DNA of 39,283 nt, taken from an uncultured Chlorobiaceae bacterium. Its GTDB lineage: Bacteria; Bacteroidota; Chlorobiia; Chlorobiales; Chlorobiaceae. The notes beneath the pieces were generated by a model that saw nothing but the letters and a program-made list of their open reading frames with translations, had not been told where the DNA came from and searched no databases. The stretch is from NCBI GenBank assembly GCA_903851385.1, contig CAINOC010000031.1:1-39283 (forward strand), in the 5' to 3' direction. Position numbers and translations under genes: made by a program. Within the stretch, counting starts at the first letter, position 1. Each line of letters begins with the position of its first letter. Shown in pieces: positions 17,177 through 27,409 of this stretch.

Positions 17177-18712
17177 TTACACATTAAACGCAAAATAGAT
17201 TTTGCTCCCTTCCCTGTCAACAAGCAGGAACAAAAGGCCGCCACTTTTGACAGTGCTGACAAGGGTGTTGTACTGCGCAAACGAGGTGACACTCTGCCTG
17301 TTCACAGAAAGAATGATATCGCCACGCCTTACGCCAGCTTGGTATGCATTTGAAGATGGAGAAATAGAGGTAATAATCACTTTACCGGCACCAGGCTTCC
17401 GGTTCAGCTTCTGAGCTGTCTCGGCTGTAAGCTCTTCAGCCTTGAAACCAAGCGCGGAAGTGACTTTTTCCTCACCATTTGAGCGAGATGCGACTTCCTT
17501 ACCGGTCTGCTCTTCAAGACGAACACTGAAAAGCCTGATAGCGCCATCCCTCTGCACACTTAACTTCACTGTTGTCCCTGGTGACTGGCTGGCAATGGCA
17601 TTGCGAAGCGCAACGCTGCTTGTGACTTTTGCTCCATTAAAATCGAGAATGATGTCGCCGGTTTTCATCCCTGCTTTGGCGGCAGGACTGCCATCAACAA
17701 CCGTTCCGACAAGCACGCCTTCAACCACCTTCAGATGCATTGCTTTAGCAAGATTATCATCAATATCCTGAATACTCACACCGAGATAACCACGGGAAAC
17801 CTTGCCGGTAGTAATGAGTGAAGTGAGAACCTTTTTAGCCATATTTGAAGGGACGGCAAAACCGATTCCCTCAAATCCGCCAGTGCGACTTGCTATAGCA
17901 GTATTGATGCCGACAAGTTCACCATTGATATTGACGAGGGCACCTCCGGAATTACCGGGATTGATCGCCGCATCGGTCTGTATGAAATCCTCATAATCAG
18001 CAAGTCCTACATTTGCACGACCTTTGGCGCTGACAATACCCTGTGTGACGGTTCTGGCAAAATTTTCACCAAGAGGACTTCCTATGGCGATAACCCATTC
18101 AGCAACCCTGAGCTTGTCGCTGTCGCCGATGATGATAGGTTTAAGACCTTTGGCGTTCACCTTTATAACCGCAAGATCAGTTTTCGGATCCTTGCCGATA
18201 ACCTTTGCATCAATTTTCCTATTGTCAAAGGTGCGGATATAGACCACATCGGCATCATCAACAACATGATTATTGGTGAGAATATAACCGTCATCAGTGA
18301 CGATAACCCCTGACCCGAGGCCACGCTGAACCTGTGAACGACCATTGCGGGAACCACTCTCCGGTTTGTCGAAAAAGTCATCGAACCCATGCCCGAAAAA
18401 ACCGTCAAAAGAGTGTCCAAAAAAGTCCATCGGATTAATCCCTCTCTCGGCCACTTTCTTTTCGGTAAAAATCGTCACCACTGAAGGAGTGGCTGATTCA
18501 GCGATCTGCACAAAAGCGTCATTAAAGCTTTTGAGAGACTGTATGGGATAATTCTCAAACGTGTTCTTTGCTGTGGCAAAATTCGGCCTGCCGGAGATAG
18601 TCGGGCCATTGACGGAAAGATTGAACTCAACGTTGGAGAACACAAGCGCGCCAACGGCTATACCTGCAAAAACAAGAAGCAGGTATTTCAGTAACTTATT
18701 ATTCTTGCTCAT
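17177..18712 (-). CDS. degP: DegP/HtrA-type periplasmic serine protease
   Basis: A 511-residue protein with an N-terminal signal anchor (about residues 8-26), a trypsin-like protease domain and two PDZ domains. The catalytic triad is His149 (NNHVVDDADV), Asp179 (DPKTDLAVIKV) and Ser255 (NPGNSGGALV). The insert before the protease domain is Phe/Gly/Asp-rich (FFGHSFDGFFGHGFDDFF). The PDZ domains carry GYLGVSIQDI near residue 310 and VRRGDIILSVN near 465. HtrA proteins degrade or refold misfolded envelope proteins. The gene starts 24 nt after the trpE stop, so the two may share transcripts, though their functions are unrelated. A strong terminator follows. Confidence 0.95.
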   Translation of the reverse strand: MSKNNKLLKYLLLVFAGIAVGALVFSNVEFNLSVNGPTISGRPNFATAKNTFENYPIQSLKSFNDAFVQIAESATPSVVTIFTEKKVAERGINPMDFFGHSFDGFFGHGFDDFFDKPESGSRNGRSQVQRGLGSGVIVTDDGYILTNNHVVDDADVVYIRTFDNRKIDAKVIGKDPKTDLAVIKVNAKGLKPIIIGDSDKLRVAEWVIAIGSPLGENFARTVTQGIVSAKGRANVGLADYEDFIQTDAAINPGNSGGALVNINGELVGINTAIASRTGGFEGIGFAVPSNMAKKVLTSLITTGKVSRGYLGVSIQDIDDNLAKAMHLKVVEGVLVGTVVDGSPAAKAGMKTGDIILDFNGAKVTSSVALRNAIASQSPGTTVKLSVQRDGAIRLFSVRLEEQTGKEVASRSNGEEKVTSALGFKAEELTAETAQKLNRKPGAGKVIITSISPSSNAYQAGVRRGDIILSVNRQSVTSFAQYNTLVSTVKSGGLLFLLVDREGSKIYFAFNV

Positions 18713-18736
18713 CGGATATCTAAGGATTTATTACTG

Positions 18737-20227
18737 TTACGATAAAGCCTCAATATTTTCAACGGCAGTTAAACCCGCCCTCATTTTATTCATCGTCTCT
18801 TCATACTCCGCCTCAGGTGTTGAATCAGCAACAATACCTCCTGCTGCCTGGAAGTAAATAGTGGCATCCTCAATAACCATAGTACGGATGGCAATAGCGG
18901 TCTTAAGATTCCCTTTGAAATCAAGAAATCCTACAGCTCCACCATACAACCCACGTTTTTCCTTTTCCAGCTCGTAAATGATCTCCATGGCTCGCACCTT
19001 TGGAGCTCCAGGAAGTGTGCCGGCAGGAAAACAGGACCAGAAGGCATCCATAGTGCCCAGATCATCGCGCAGTTCGCCCCGCACATTGCTTACAATATGC
19101 ATGACATGAGAATATTTTTCAACTATCATCATCTCATTGGTTTCGACAGTGCCGATTTTAGCTATTCTGCCTATATCATTTCTGCTTAAATCAATAAGCA
19201 TGAGGTGCTCTGCAAGCTCTTTTTCGTCAGTAAGCAGCTCTTGAGCAATGCGTTCATCCTCTTCAAAACTGCTGCCTCGACGGCGTGTGCCGGCAATAGG
19301 ACGGGTATCGACAATCCGTCGACCGGAAGAGTCACGCTCAACTTTTACCAGCAACTCAGGGGATGAACCAACTATCTCAAATTCCTTTAAATCGAAGTAG
19401 TAGAGATAAGGGGATGGGTTGATGGTTCGGAGCATCCGATAGACATCAAACGCACGGGTATTCAAAGGACGGCGGAGGCGCTGTGAAACCTGTACCTGAA
19501 AAATATCTCCTGCGAGAATGTGCTCTTTGGCCGTTCTGACTTTCTGCAGGTACTCCTCTTTAGGGGTATTGGACACCACCTCTTCAGGACGTTCAGGCTG
19601 AAAGACAATCTCTTCACGCCGGAGAGGCCTGAACATCTGTTCGGCAATGTGCTCTATTTTCTTTAAAGCGTCAGGCTTATCGTTTTCGTCAAGGTAATTG
19701 GTGACAATAAAGACCTTGCGGAGAATATTATCGAAGATGACCAGAGTATCACAGAAGAGAAGAAAAATGTCGGGCATCCCTGCCGGATCAGGAAGTTCCG
19801 GCTTTGGAATCCTTTCGACGAGATGCATGGAATCGTAACCGAAATAGCCAAAAACACCCGATGTAATCATCTGTGGGGCACCGTTCTTTTTCCTGGGTAT
19901 CTCTTCGGTATCAAATGCTGCAAGACAGAGGTCAATTTTTAAACGGAGATTTTTTTCCTCTCCTGCAATTTTTCCAAGATCATGGAATTTTTCATCCAGA
20001 ATTTCGATATCGGCCGATCCGTCAACTGTACCTCTGAGGATAGCAACCGGATCGATGGCTATATAGGAAAACCTGGCAAGAAGCTCCTCTCCCTCAACCG
20101 ATTCGAGCAGGCATGAAAAAGGGCGCTTCAGTTTGAGATATACTGAAACCGGCGTCTCTGTATCAGCATGAACCTCCTTGAAAAGCGGCTTTAGAGTATA
20201 GGGCGCATGCCGTTGTTGTACTGGCAT
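18737..20227 (-). CDS. trpE: Anthranilate synthase component I
   Basis: A 496-residue chorismate-utilising enzyme that makes anthranilate from chorismate with ammonia from the TrpG subunit. The N-terminal domain has the LLES element (residues 40-43) linked to feedback by tryptophan. The catalytic domain contains IFQVQVSQRL, SPELLVKVE, GTRRRG, LIDLSRNDIGR, GTLPGAPKVRAMEII and QAAGGIVADSTPEAEY in the normal order. The length is typical for TrpE rather than the shorter PabB or isochorismate synthases. TrpG is not in the window. No attenuator-like leader was seen in the 113-nt gap to the divergent neighbour. Confidence 0.93.
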   Translation of the reverse strand: MPVQQRHAPYTLKPLFKEVHADTETPVSVYLKLKRPFSCLLESVEGEELLARFSYIAIDPVAILRGTVDGSADIEILDEKFHDLGKIAGEEKNLRLKIDLCLAAFDTEEIPRKKNGAPQMITSGVFGYFGYDSMHLVERIPKPELPDPAGMPDIFLLFCDTLVIFDNILRKVFIVTNYLDENDKPDALKKIEHIAEQMFRPLRREEIVFQPERPEEVVSNTPKEEYLQKVRTAKEHILAGDIFQVQVSQRLRRPLNTRAFDVYRMLRTINPSPYLYYFDLKEFEIVGSSPELLVKVERDSSGRRIVDTRPIAGTRRRGSSFEEDERIAQELLTDEKELAEHLMLIDLSRNDIGRIAKIGTVETNEMMIVEKYSHVMHIVSNVRGELRDDLGTMDAFWSCFPAGTLPGAPKVRAMEIIYELEKEKRGLYGGAVGFLDFKGNLKTAIAIRTMVIEDATIYFQAAGGIVADSTPEAEYEETMNKMRAGLTAVENIEALS

Positions 20228-20340
20228 AAAAAGTGGAAACTGAATTGGTTATTGTTACAGGGTAATAAAAAAATATTTTGTATAGTAAAAAAGAGAACCG
20301 CCATCACTCTCTCTGAAACAGCTGGAAGTAATCAGTAAGC

Positions 20341-20769
20341 ATGCCCATCTTATCCCGCAGAAAAAAATTTGTCTTACGCTGGCTTATGGCCTTTATGCTT
20401 TCGCCCGGTGTACTGTTTCCTGCCGGATATCTGTTTCTTTATCTCTCTACCAATATCTACCTGAATGCCGGTTTCAAAACCAATCTTTCAAAATCAATCG
20501 AGAAAGCAACCGGCAATACTTGGAAAACAAGAATCACGTCAATCAAGTCCGGCTGGGGTTTTGACTCCATGACCCTCAATCATGTCGAACTCACAAAAGC
20601 TGCAAACCGAGGAATGAGAGCGGACGATGAGAACCGGACAATTACCATCAACACCATCGAAATCCCCTATCCCGACCTTCAAAAGCTTCTTTTCAGCAGT
20701 ACCGAGCGTTTGGCCTCAACAAATGCCCTTTGCGAAATAATTCTCGCTGAGAAGGGGTTCGATCAATGA
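20341..20769 (+). CDS. Hypothetical protein with N-terminal membrane segment
   Basis: A 142-residue protein I do not recognise. A basic start (MPILSRRKKFVLRW) and a hydrophobic stretch (about residues 15-37) indicate an inner-membrane anchor or signal. The rest is likely outside the cytoplasm and has beta-rich character (ITSIKSGWGFDSMTLNHVEL, TITINTIEIPYPDLQKLL), a pattern seen in AsmA-like or lipid-transport periplasmic domains (weak inference). Its last 7 bases overlap the end of the convergent lepB. Confidence 0.6.
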   Translation: MPILSRRKKFVLRWLMAFMLSPGVLFPAGYLFLYLSTNIYLNAGFKTNLSKSIEKATGNTWKTRITSIKSGWGFDSMTLNHVELTKAANRGMRADDENRTITINTIEIPYPDLQKLLFSSTERLASTNALCEIILAEKGFDQ

Positions 20770-21593
20770 ACGATCAACCCTGAACGCTGCAACCGGATTG
20801 AACTGATTTTGCTCACAAGATCGGTGAAAAGTGACAAATCAGGATTCCATGACCAGTAGACCATGAGTGCCTGACCAACAATATCTTTTTCCGGCAAAAA
20901 ACCCCAGAATCGGCTGTCAAGACTGTTATCACGATTGTCGCCCATTGCAAAATAGTAGTTAGACTGCACGGTATAGCTCTGAGCGGGAGAGCCATCAACA
21001 AAAACCGTTCTTCCCTGCAGGCTCACATCATGCCCTTCATCGGCAATGAGCGAACTGTAAAGAGGGTAGGTTGCAGTGCTCAATCGTACGACATCTCCTT
21101 TGCGGGGAATGCGTATAGGGCCGTAGTTATCTTTGTTGTAATCTGAAAACTGAGGGAAAATCATGTAATCCCCATCTCCCTGAGCCATACGGCTTCCAAT
21201 AAACTGGGCATGCGGCGGCAGTGGTGATGGTTTTTTATTGATAGAGAGCTGTTGGCCATGAATTTCGAGTGTATCTCCAGGAACGGCAACACAGCGCTTA
21301 ATATAGTTCAGAGAGCGATCTTTCGGGAACTTGAATACAATAATATCGCCTCGGTCAACTTTTTTAACGCCTGGCAAGCGAATATCGGTAAAAGGGATTT
21401 TCGGACCATAAACATATTTATTGACAAACAGAAAATCACCTGCAAGCAGAGTGCTCTCCATCGAGCCGGTTGGAATACGGTAGGATTCAACGACAAAAAC
21501 ACGGAGAAGGGTTGCAAAGATTGCTGCTATAATAAGAGCTTCAAACCACTCCCTCGAATGTTTTTTTTCCGGTTTCCCTTGCTTAGTATTCAA
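20763..21593 (-). CDS. lepB: Signal peptidase I
   Basis: A 276-residue type I signal peptidase with an N-terminal membrane segment (about 17-35). The catalytic Ser44 lies in PTGSMESTLL and the general base Lys99 in NYIKRCVAVPGD. The box E signature GDNRDNSLDSRFWGFLP is near residue 225. It removes signal peptides from exported proteins at the outer face of the inner membrane. It follows lepA by 86 nt on the same strand, the classic lepA-lepB order. Confidence 0.96.
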   Translation of the reverse strand: MNTKQGKPEKKHSREWFEALIIAAIFATLLRVFVVESYRIPTGSMESTLLAGDFLFVNKYVYGPKIPFTDIRLPGVKKVDRGDIIVFKFPKDRSLNYIKRCVAVPGDTLEIHGQQLSINKKPSPLPPHAQFIGSRMAQGDGDYMIFPQFSDYNKDNYGPIRIPRKGDVVRLSTATYPLYSSLIADEGHDVSLQGRTVFVDGSPAQSYTVQSNYYFAMGDNRDNSLDSRFWGFLPEKDIVGQALMVYWSWNPDLSLFTDLVSKISSIRLQRSGLIVH

Positions 21594-21679
21594 TGGTGTA
21601 GACTTTTGATTCGTTTAATAAAAATTAATGCCGGCATGGAATCTAACTAGTTCGACGTCTTTTCCGGTCAATTCCTGCG

Positions 21680-23497
21680 CTATTCGTCAATATTCAACAG
21701 TGCAAGGAAGGCTTCCTGCGGAACCTCTACCCTGCCGACCTGCTTCATCCTTTTTTTACCCTCTTTCTGTTTTTCAAGCAGCTTGCGCTTTCTGGATATA
21801 TCGCCACCATAACATTTTGCAAGGACGTTTTTTCTCATTGCCGATATGGTTTCGCGCGAAATCACCTTGCTGCCGATAGCTGCCTGGATTGCGACTTCAT
21901 ACATCTGCTTGGGAATAATTCCCTTTAACTTCAGGCAAAGTTTTTTGCCCCAGTCATAAGCTTTCGAGTGGTGAACAACTATCGAGAGTGCATCGACCGC
22001 TTCGCCATTAAGCAGTACATCGAGTTTCACCAGATCGGATTCACGGTAGCCGATGTACTCGTAATCCATCGAGGCATAGCCTTTCGAAATGGATTTGAGC
22101 CTGTCGTGAAAATCAAAGACGATCTCTGCCAGAGGAAAATCAAAATGCATGATCACCCTTGTTGTATCGAGATAATCAGTAGTTTTGTAATCGCCACGGC
22201 GCTCTATGCCAAGCTTCATGATATTGCCGATATAATCTGCAAGAGTAATAATCTGCATGCTGACATAGGGCTCTTCAACAAGATTTATCCTTGTTGTATT
22301 GGGCATCTTGGAAGGGTTGTCGACAATCACAACTTCAGAGTTGGTCATGACAACACGATACTCAACGTTTGGAACCGTGGTAATGATGTTAACCCCGTAT
22401 TCACGCTCCAGACGCTCCTGAACAATTTCCATGTGGAGAAGACCGAGAAATCCGCATCTGAACCCGAAACCGAGAGCAACTGATGTTTCAGGGGTATAGA
22501 CAAGAGAGGCGTCGTTCAAGGTCAGTTTTTCAAGCGATTCGCGCAGATCTTCAAATTCATTCGAGTTAATCGGATAGAGTCCACTGAAGACCATCGGCTT
22601 GACTTCCTTGTAACCCATGAGTCGCTCTTTTGCCGGTGCGTCGACAAGCGTCACCGTGTCTCCAACCTTGGCATCTTTGACATCCTTGATGGAACAGATC
22701 AGGTAGCCGACATCGCCTGATTCCAGAAGATTTTTCGGCTGCCGCTTCATTCCCATGACCCCGATTTCATCAGCAAGAAAAACCTTGTCGCTGGCAAAAA
22801 AGCGGACCTTGTCGCCCTTTTTAAGCGATCCCTCAACAATACGAAGGTAGACCACCACACCACGATAGGCATCAAAGACCGAATCAAAAATCAGAGCCCT
22901 CAGAGGGAGGTGATTGTTGTCGGCAGGAGCAGGAACGCGAGCAATAATGGCCTCCATGAGTTCAGTAATCCCAAGACCGGCTTTAGCCGATACCTGAAGA
23001 ATATCCTCACGTTTATTGCCGACAAGATCCATGATCTGGCGGGCAACACCCTCCACATCCGAAGATGGAAGGTCAATTTTATTGATGACCGGTATAATTT
23101 CAAGACCGGCTTCGATAGCAAGATAGAGGTTGGCAATGGTCTGGGCCTCAACACCCTGGGTGGCATCAACGATAAGAAGCGCACCCTCGCATGCTGCCAA
23201 GGAGCGGGAGACTTCATAGCTGAAGTCAACGTGACCGGGAGTATCGATGAGGTTTAAGGTATAATCTATGCCATCAGAAGCTTTGTACTTCATCTGAATT
23301 GCATGGCTCTTGATGGTAATACCACGCTCCCGTTCGAGATCCATATCATCAAGGACCTGTGCGGAAGCCATCTGGGTGCGGTCAAGGGTGTGCGTTACTT
23401 CCAGCAGGCGGTCGGCAAGTGTGGATTTTCCATGATCAATATGTGCGATTATGCAGAAGTTCCTGAGGCGGCTGACTTCTGTACTGGACAATGCCAT
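21680..23497 (-). CDS. lepA: Elongation factor 4 (LepA)
   Basis: A 605-residue translational GTPase. The G-motifs are AHIDHGKST near residue 18, DTPGHVDF near 85 and NKIDLPS near 138. The C-terminal LepA-specific domain includes [20 protein letters not shown] and [26 protein letters not shown]4 binds ribosomes and has roles in translation fidelity and ribosome assembly. Length is standard. Upstream are fmt and def, downstream lepB, a coherent translation and export block on one strand. Confidence 0.98.
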   Translation of the reverse strand: MALSSTEVSRLRNFCIIAHIDHGKSTLADRLLEVTHTLDRTQMASAQVLDDMDLERERGITIKSHAIQMKYKASDGIDYTLNLIDTPGHVDFSYEVSRSLAACEGALLIVDATQGVEAQTIANLYLAIEAGLEIIPVINKIDLPSSDVEGVARQIMDLVGNKREDILQVSAKAGLGITELMEAIIARVPAPADNNHLPLRALIFDSVFDAYRGVVVYLRIVEGSLKKGDKVRFFASDKVFLADEIGVMGMKRQPKNLLESGDVGYLICSIKDVKDAKVGDTVTLVDAPAKERLMGYKEVKPMVFSGLYPINSNEFEDLRESLEKLTLNDASLVYTPETSVALGFGFRCGFLGLLHMEIVQERLEREYGVNIITTVPNVEYRVVMTNSEVVIVDNPSKMPNTTRINLVEEPYVSMQIITLADYIGNIMKLGIERRGDYKTTDYLDTTRVIMHFDFPLAEIVFDFHDRLKSISKGYASMDYEYIGYRESDLVKLDVLLNGEAVDALSIVVHHSKAYDWGKKLCLKLKGIIPKQMYEVAIQAAIGSKVISRETISAMRKNVLAKCYGGDISRKRKLLEKQKEGKKRMKQVGRVEVPQEAFLALLNIDE

Positions 23498-23575
23498 AAA
23501 ATAAGCGTTAGATTCTATTAAAAATTCAAGGTTAGGAATATAAGCAATTAATACGATTGTGGCATGGCAGAGTCG

Positions 23576-24526
23576 CTATACAAAGAGCTGCTGCTGGCTG
23601 TCATGACGAAAGCCCCGTAGAAACTCAGCTGCTTCCATGAGTTTACGGCCTTCAAGCTGGAGCGACAGCACCTCAAGCCAGCCGTCAGAACATGATGCAT
23701 AAAGTTTTCCATTATCGACGAAAACCGTTCCCGGAGAGAGTAGTGCTGCTTCAGAAAAGGGTGCGCCGGGAGAAGCCTTGAATATTTTCATGGTTTTACC
23801 GTTGAAGGTTGTCCATGCCGTTGGCTTCGTGGCAAGACCCCTGATAAAATCATTGACATTCCTGACCGGTTGCGACCACGAAATACGGGTATTGTTGCGG
23901 GTAAGCTTGGGAGCTTTTGAAACGAGCGCTTCATCCTGAGTCGAGACAACCACTTGATGGGAAGCAATCAGATGAAGGGTATCGGTAACAACACAAGCAC
24001 CGAGCACTGAGAGACGAGAGGCAAGATCTGTGGCATTTTCAGCAGGATCAATGGTCATGTTCTCCTGAAGTATGATGTTGCCGGTATCAACGCGCTTCTG
24101 GAGAAAGAATGTTGTCACACCGGTTTCGCGGTCTCCGTTGATAATGGACCAATTAATCGGGGCAGCCCCCCTGTATGCCGGAAGGAGTGATGCATGAAGG
24201 TTAACGGCGCCAAGGGCGGCCTCTTCAAACACTGTAGACGGCAGAATACGGAATGCTGCCACCACAATGACATCAGCTCTCTCGGCCGCTACAATTTCAG
24301 CAAATTCCAGACTATTGACATCATCAGTTTCATATACCGGCAGCCCAAGGGAAATCGCCGCCTGTTTTACGGGTGATGGTTCAGGCTCGGCATTTTTATT
24401 TCTGCGGGGCTTATCAGTACCAGTAACGACCAGAATCAGTTTGAACTCATTATTTGCAGCAATAGCTTTCAAAGAGGGAACAGCAAACTCCGGCGTTCCC
24501 ATAAAAATAATCCGCATGGCACTCAA
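23576..24526 (-). CDS. fmt: Methionyl-tRNA formyltransferase
   Basis: A 316-residue enzyme that formylates initiator Met-tRNA using 10-formyltetrahydrofolate. The N-terminus has MRIIFMGTPEFAVPSL and the catalytic region has VNLHASLLPAYRGAAPINW, with Asn, His and then an Asp-containing TGVTTFFL segment. The C-terminal OB-like domain binds tRNA. The start may be the MSAM form or the MRIIF form three codons later. It begins 5 nt after the def stop, so def and fmt form an operon. Together they add and remove the formyl group of nascent proteins. Confidence 0.96.
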   Translation of the reverse strand: MSAMRIIFMGTPEFAVPSLKAIAANNEFKLILVVTGTDKPRRNKNAEPEPSPVKQAAISLGLPVYETDDVNSLEFAEIVAAERADVIVVAAFRILPSTVFEEAALGAVNLHASLLPAYRGAAPINWSIINGDRETGVTTFFLQKRVDTGNIILQENMTIDPAENATDLASRLSVLGACVVTDTLHLIASHQVVVSTQDEALVSKAPKLTRNNTRISWSQPVRNVNDFIRGLATKPTAWTTFNGKTMKIFKASPGAPFSEAALLSPGTVFVDNGKLYASCSDGWLEVLSLQLEGRKLMEAAEFLRGFRHDSQQQLFV

Positions 24527-24531
24527 GAGTA

Positions 24532-25083
24532 TTAAGCTGTAAGAGGTTCACGCGCAATCGGGTACGCAGCATTCACATTGCCTGAAGAAAACGCATCAAG
24601 CTCTTTCTGGATTTTCCGACGGTCGCGCTTCTCCATCCGGTCAACAAAGAGAGTGCCGTTGAGGTGGTCTATCTCATGCTGAAGCACTCTTGCATACATG
24701 CCGGAAAACTTTCCGGTGATCTCTTCAAAATGTTCGTTACGGAATTTTAAAGTAATAGCAGCCGGACGTTCAACATCACCATGAACGCCGGGAAGGCTTA
24801 AACATCCCTCTTCCATGTCGTTGTATCCCCTGACGGAAAGAATATGAGGGTTGATCACCACCATCGGCGCTGCATCGGCATAACTCTTCAGACCGGAAAT
24901 ATCCATCACAAGGAGCCGAAGCGAATGGCCTACCTGAGGAGCGGCAAGACCGATGCCCGAAGCATTGCTCATGGTCTCAAACATAAAGGCTATAAGTTCT
25001 GCGATTCCACTGTCTATGCCTTTCAGTGGCTTGGCTTTCTTTCGAAGTATATCGTCGCTATAAATATTGATCGGTAATATCAT
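24532..25083 (-). CDS. def: Peptide deformylase
   Basis: A 183-residue metallo-hydrolase with all three family motifs: GIGLAAPQVG (43-52), EEGCLSLPG (91-99, metal ligand Cys94) and LQHEIDHLNG (134-143, His136, Glu137, His140). It removes the N-formyl group from nascent polypeptides. It lies directly upstream of fmt. The 148 nt between it and the antiporter stop contain an open -1 frame discussed separately. Confidence 0.96.
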   Translation of the reverse strand: MILPINIYSDDILRKKAKPLKGIDSGIAELIAFMFETMSNASGIGLAAPQVGHSLRLLVMDISGLKSYADAAPMVVINPHILSVRGYNDMEEGCLSLPGVHGDVERPAAITLKFRNEHFEEITGKFSGMYARVLQHEIDHLNGTLFVDRMEKRDRRKIQKELDAFSSGNVNAAYPIAREPLTA

Positions 25084-25097
25084 AAATCACACTACGT

Positions 25098-25256
25098 TTA
25101 TTTGATGTGTCTGGAACCTTTCTGACTGGCTAAAAGTTGCCCAGCCAATGCCAAGGTCTCTTCACTTGATGAGCAAATAATATGAAGCCCCGCGAAATTT
25201 CCAAAGTCTTTAAATACAAAATGCTGGTAAGTCAGTACCCACTGGAAGAGCCCGGT
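25098..25256 (-). other. Possible -1 frame extension of the antiporter
   Basis: After the antiporter's ...AAA AAA AAG codons (eight A and a G at 25259-25267), the -1 frame reads ETGLFQWVLTYQHFVFKDFG and continues for 53 codons to TAA at 25098-25100. That stop is 14 nt before def. The frame has no usable start codon of its own and its later part looks protein-like (GLHIICSSSEETLALAGQLL). The site A-AAA-AAG is the same heptamer used for -1 frameshifting in E. coli dnaX. It could equally be a homopolymer indel or chance. Confidence 0.35.
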
Positions 25257-27409
25257 TTCTTTTTTTTGTATATTTTTTCAAGCAGCTTGCCAATACCATC
25301 AAACCGCAATAAAGCTTTTTTAACCGTCGACACAGGTGAATTTTCACTGATTTCATCGTCTGTAGCTCTCTGAACCGGGTAGACAAGAATAAAACTGTTT
25401 TTCTGGAAATACCTGTTAAGATATAGTGGCATTTTAGCCATTTTACTATGATAGGAAAGGTGGTTTTTCCTGCTCATCACAACAATGAGGTTATCGTCAT
25501 TTTTCAGTTCCCTCGAAAGAACAAGAAAATCATCCCAGTCCTTGAAAACCTTGTACTCTGCATTAAAAATGCTTTTGGCGTAGGCCTCCTTCAGATAAGC
25601 AAGGGTTTGTTTTGTTGCATAAAAAGCCAGTGTTGATCCAGTATTTTTTATGACATTGATAATCTTCTGCATCCAGAGGACAAACCCGATTTCATTTTCA
25701 GCTCCGGCCGGAATAACCACGATCGTTCGCTTTATTGTGGCAAGGGGCTGAACCGGTCTGTAAATAAAGGTCGTGATATTACTCCGGCCAAGAATGTTCC
25801 CGGATGCACTGCCGAGCAGAGTGTCAGTAAGGATGCTTTTCTGATGCAATCCTAAAATAAGGTCGGTGATTTTCTGCTCTCTGATGACACCGGTTATGCC
25901 ATTAACTACATCACTGTCATAACGAATCAGCCTTTTCAAATCATAGTCGATAGACGATGCCGCAACCGCCGCTTTTTCAAGAAGTTTGCCTGCATGCTTT
26001 TCTGCTGCATCGTCACTTCTGGTGTTGTCAGCTACATGAAGGGCATAAATTCCATTTTTGTCTTTATTCGATTTTACCGTTACGCTGAGATTGACCAGCT
26101 CGTCTACCGTACTGATGTCGTTCATGGGAATCAGTATCCGTTCTTCAGCTGCTGCGACACCGCCTTCAGCTATTTCATCAACGGTATCAGCAATCGCAAT
26201 ATTCTGGGCACCTTTCTCACCGACAATTGTTGCAAGCGTGCAGGTTATCAGAATAAACAGGATCGTACCGTTCAAAACGCTCTCATCAAGCAGCCTGACA
26301 GGATAACCTTTGAGAGTATAACCGGTAATAATGTTATAACCGATCAACACCGTTGCAAGAGCGAGTGCCGCATGGGCGCTTATCAGTCCAAAGATCAGCC
26401 GGCGCTGATCAAGCGAAAACCCGAAAACTCTCTGGGTGATCCAGGCTGAAAGATATTTTGCTACCGTAGCGGCCATCGTTATAACTGCAGCAACCTTCAG
26501 AGTGTTATAATCTTTGAACAATGCCCGGATATCGATAAGCATCCCGACACCGATCAGAAAAAAAGGAATAAAGAGGGCATTGCCGACAAACTTGACTCTG
26601 TTCATGAGCGGGGATGTCCGGGGAATCAGGCGGTTCAAGGCGAGGCCGCTGAAAAATGCACCGATAATAGCCTCAAGACCTGCAGCTTCAGCAAGAAAAC
26701 CGCCAAAGAATACTACAGCCAAAACAAAGAGGTACTGAAGCACATTGTCGTCGAAGTGCTTGAAAAACCATCGGGCAATTACAGGAAAGAGCAGCAGAAC
26801 AATAAGGCTGAAAAGCGTCATCCCGATCACAAGCCTTATCCAGAATCCAGTCATCAACTCCCCTGACGAGATTCCGGCAATAACAGCCAGCACCAGCAAG
26901 GCAAGGGTATCGGTGATAATGGTACCGCCAATAGCGATAGTGACCGCCTTGTTTGTGGAAACACCAAGCTTACTGATTACGGGGTAGACTATAAGGGTAT
27001 GGGATGCAAAAATACTGCCGATGAGAATGGATGAAAAGAGCGAAAAATCAAGGATAAAGAGACCGACAAGAATACCGAGAGTAATAGAGATAACAAAGGT
27101 ATAGAGACCGAAGAGGATACTGTTTCTGCTGTTTTTGCGGAAATCATCGACATCAATTTCCAATCCGGCAAGAAACATGATATAGAGCAGGCCAACGGTT
27201 CCAAACAGGATGATACTGCTGTCGCGAAGCATCAGATTAAACCCATGGGGCCCAATCACCGCTCCGGCAATAATAAGACTGATCAGACTCGGAATTTTCA
27301 GGCGGTTAAGCAGCAGGGGTGCAAAAAGAATGATGAAGAGTATCAGTGAAAACTGTAACACCGGATTCTTCAACGGTAATGAAATATCGATCAGACTCAT
27401 CAAGACCAT
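25232..27409 (-). CDS. Cation:proton antiporter (CPA2-type) with cytoplasmic stress-like domain
   Basis: A 725-residue protein. Residues 15-400 hold about 12 hydrophobic segments with CPA2 features (LIIAGAVIGPHGFNL, FLAGLEIDVDDF, GSIFASHTLIVYPV, FFLIGVGMLIDIRAL). The last 300 residues are soluble and look like one or two universal-stress-type domains (for example IRYDSDVVNGITGVIREQKITDLILGLH and IVVIPAGAENEIGFVLWM). Such proteins exchange Na+ or K+ for protons at the inner membrane; ion choice cannot be read here. No TrkA-N NAD-binding motif is visible. The start may be the first Met or MSLIDI three codons later. The C-terminus ends in a Lys-rich A8G tract with a possible -1 extension. Confidence 0.88.
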   Translation of the reverse strand: MVLMSLIDISLPLKNPVLQFSLILFIILFAPLLLNRLKIPSLISLIIAGAVIGPHGFNLMLRDSSIILFGTVGLLYIMFLAGLEIDVDDFRKNSRNSILFGLYTFVISITLGILVGLFILDFSLFSSILIGSIFASHTLIVYPVISKLGVSTNKAVTIAIGGTIITDTLALLVLAVIAGISSGELMTGFWIRLVIGMTLFSLIVLLLFPVIARWFFKHFDDNVLQYLFVLAVVFFGGFLAEAAGLEAIIGAFFSGLALNRLIPRTSPLMNRVKFVGNALFIPFFLIGVGMLIDIRALFKDYNTLKVAAVITMAATVAKYLSAWITQRVFGFSLDQRRLIFGLISAHAALALATVLIGYNIITGYTLKGYPVRLLDESVLNGTILFILITCTLATIVGEKGAQNIAIADTVDEIAEGGVAAAEERILIPMNDISTVDELVNLSVTVKSNKDKNGIYALHVADNTRSDDAAEKHAGKLLEKAAVAASSIDYDLKRLIRYDSDVVNGITGVIREQKITDLILGLHQKSILTDTLLGSASGNILGRSNITTFIYRPVQPLATIKRTIVVIPAGAENEIGFVLWMQKIINVIKNTGSTLAFYATKQTLAYLKEAYAKSIFNAEYKVFKDWDDFLVLSRELKNDDNLIVVMSRKNHLSYHSKMAKMPLYLNRYFQKNSFILVYPVQRATDDEISENSPVSTVKKALLRFDGIGKLLEKIYKKKKPGSSSGY

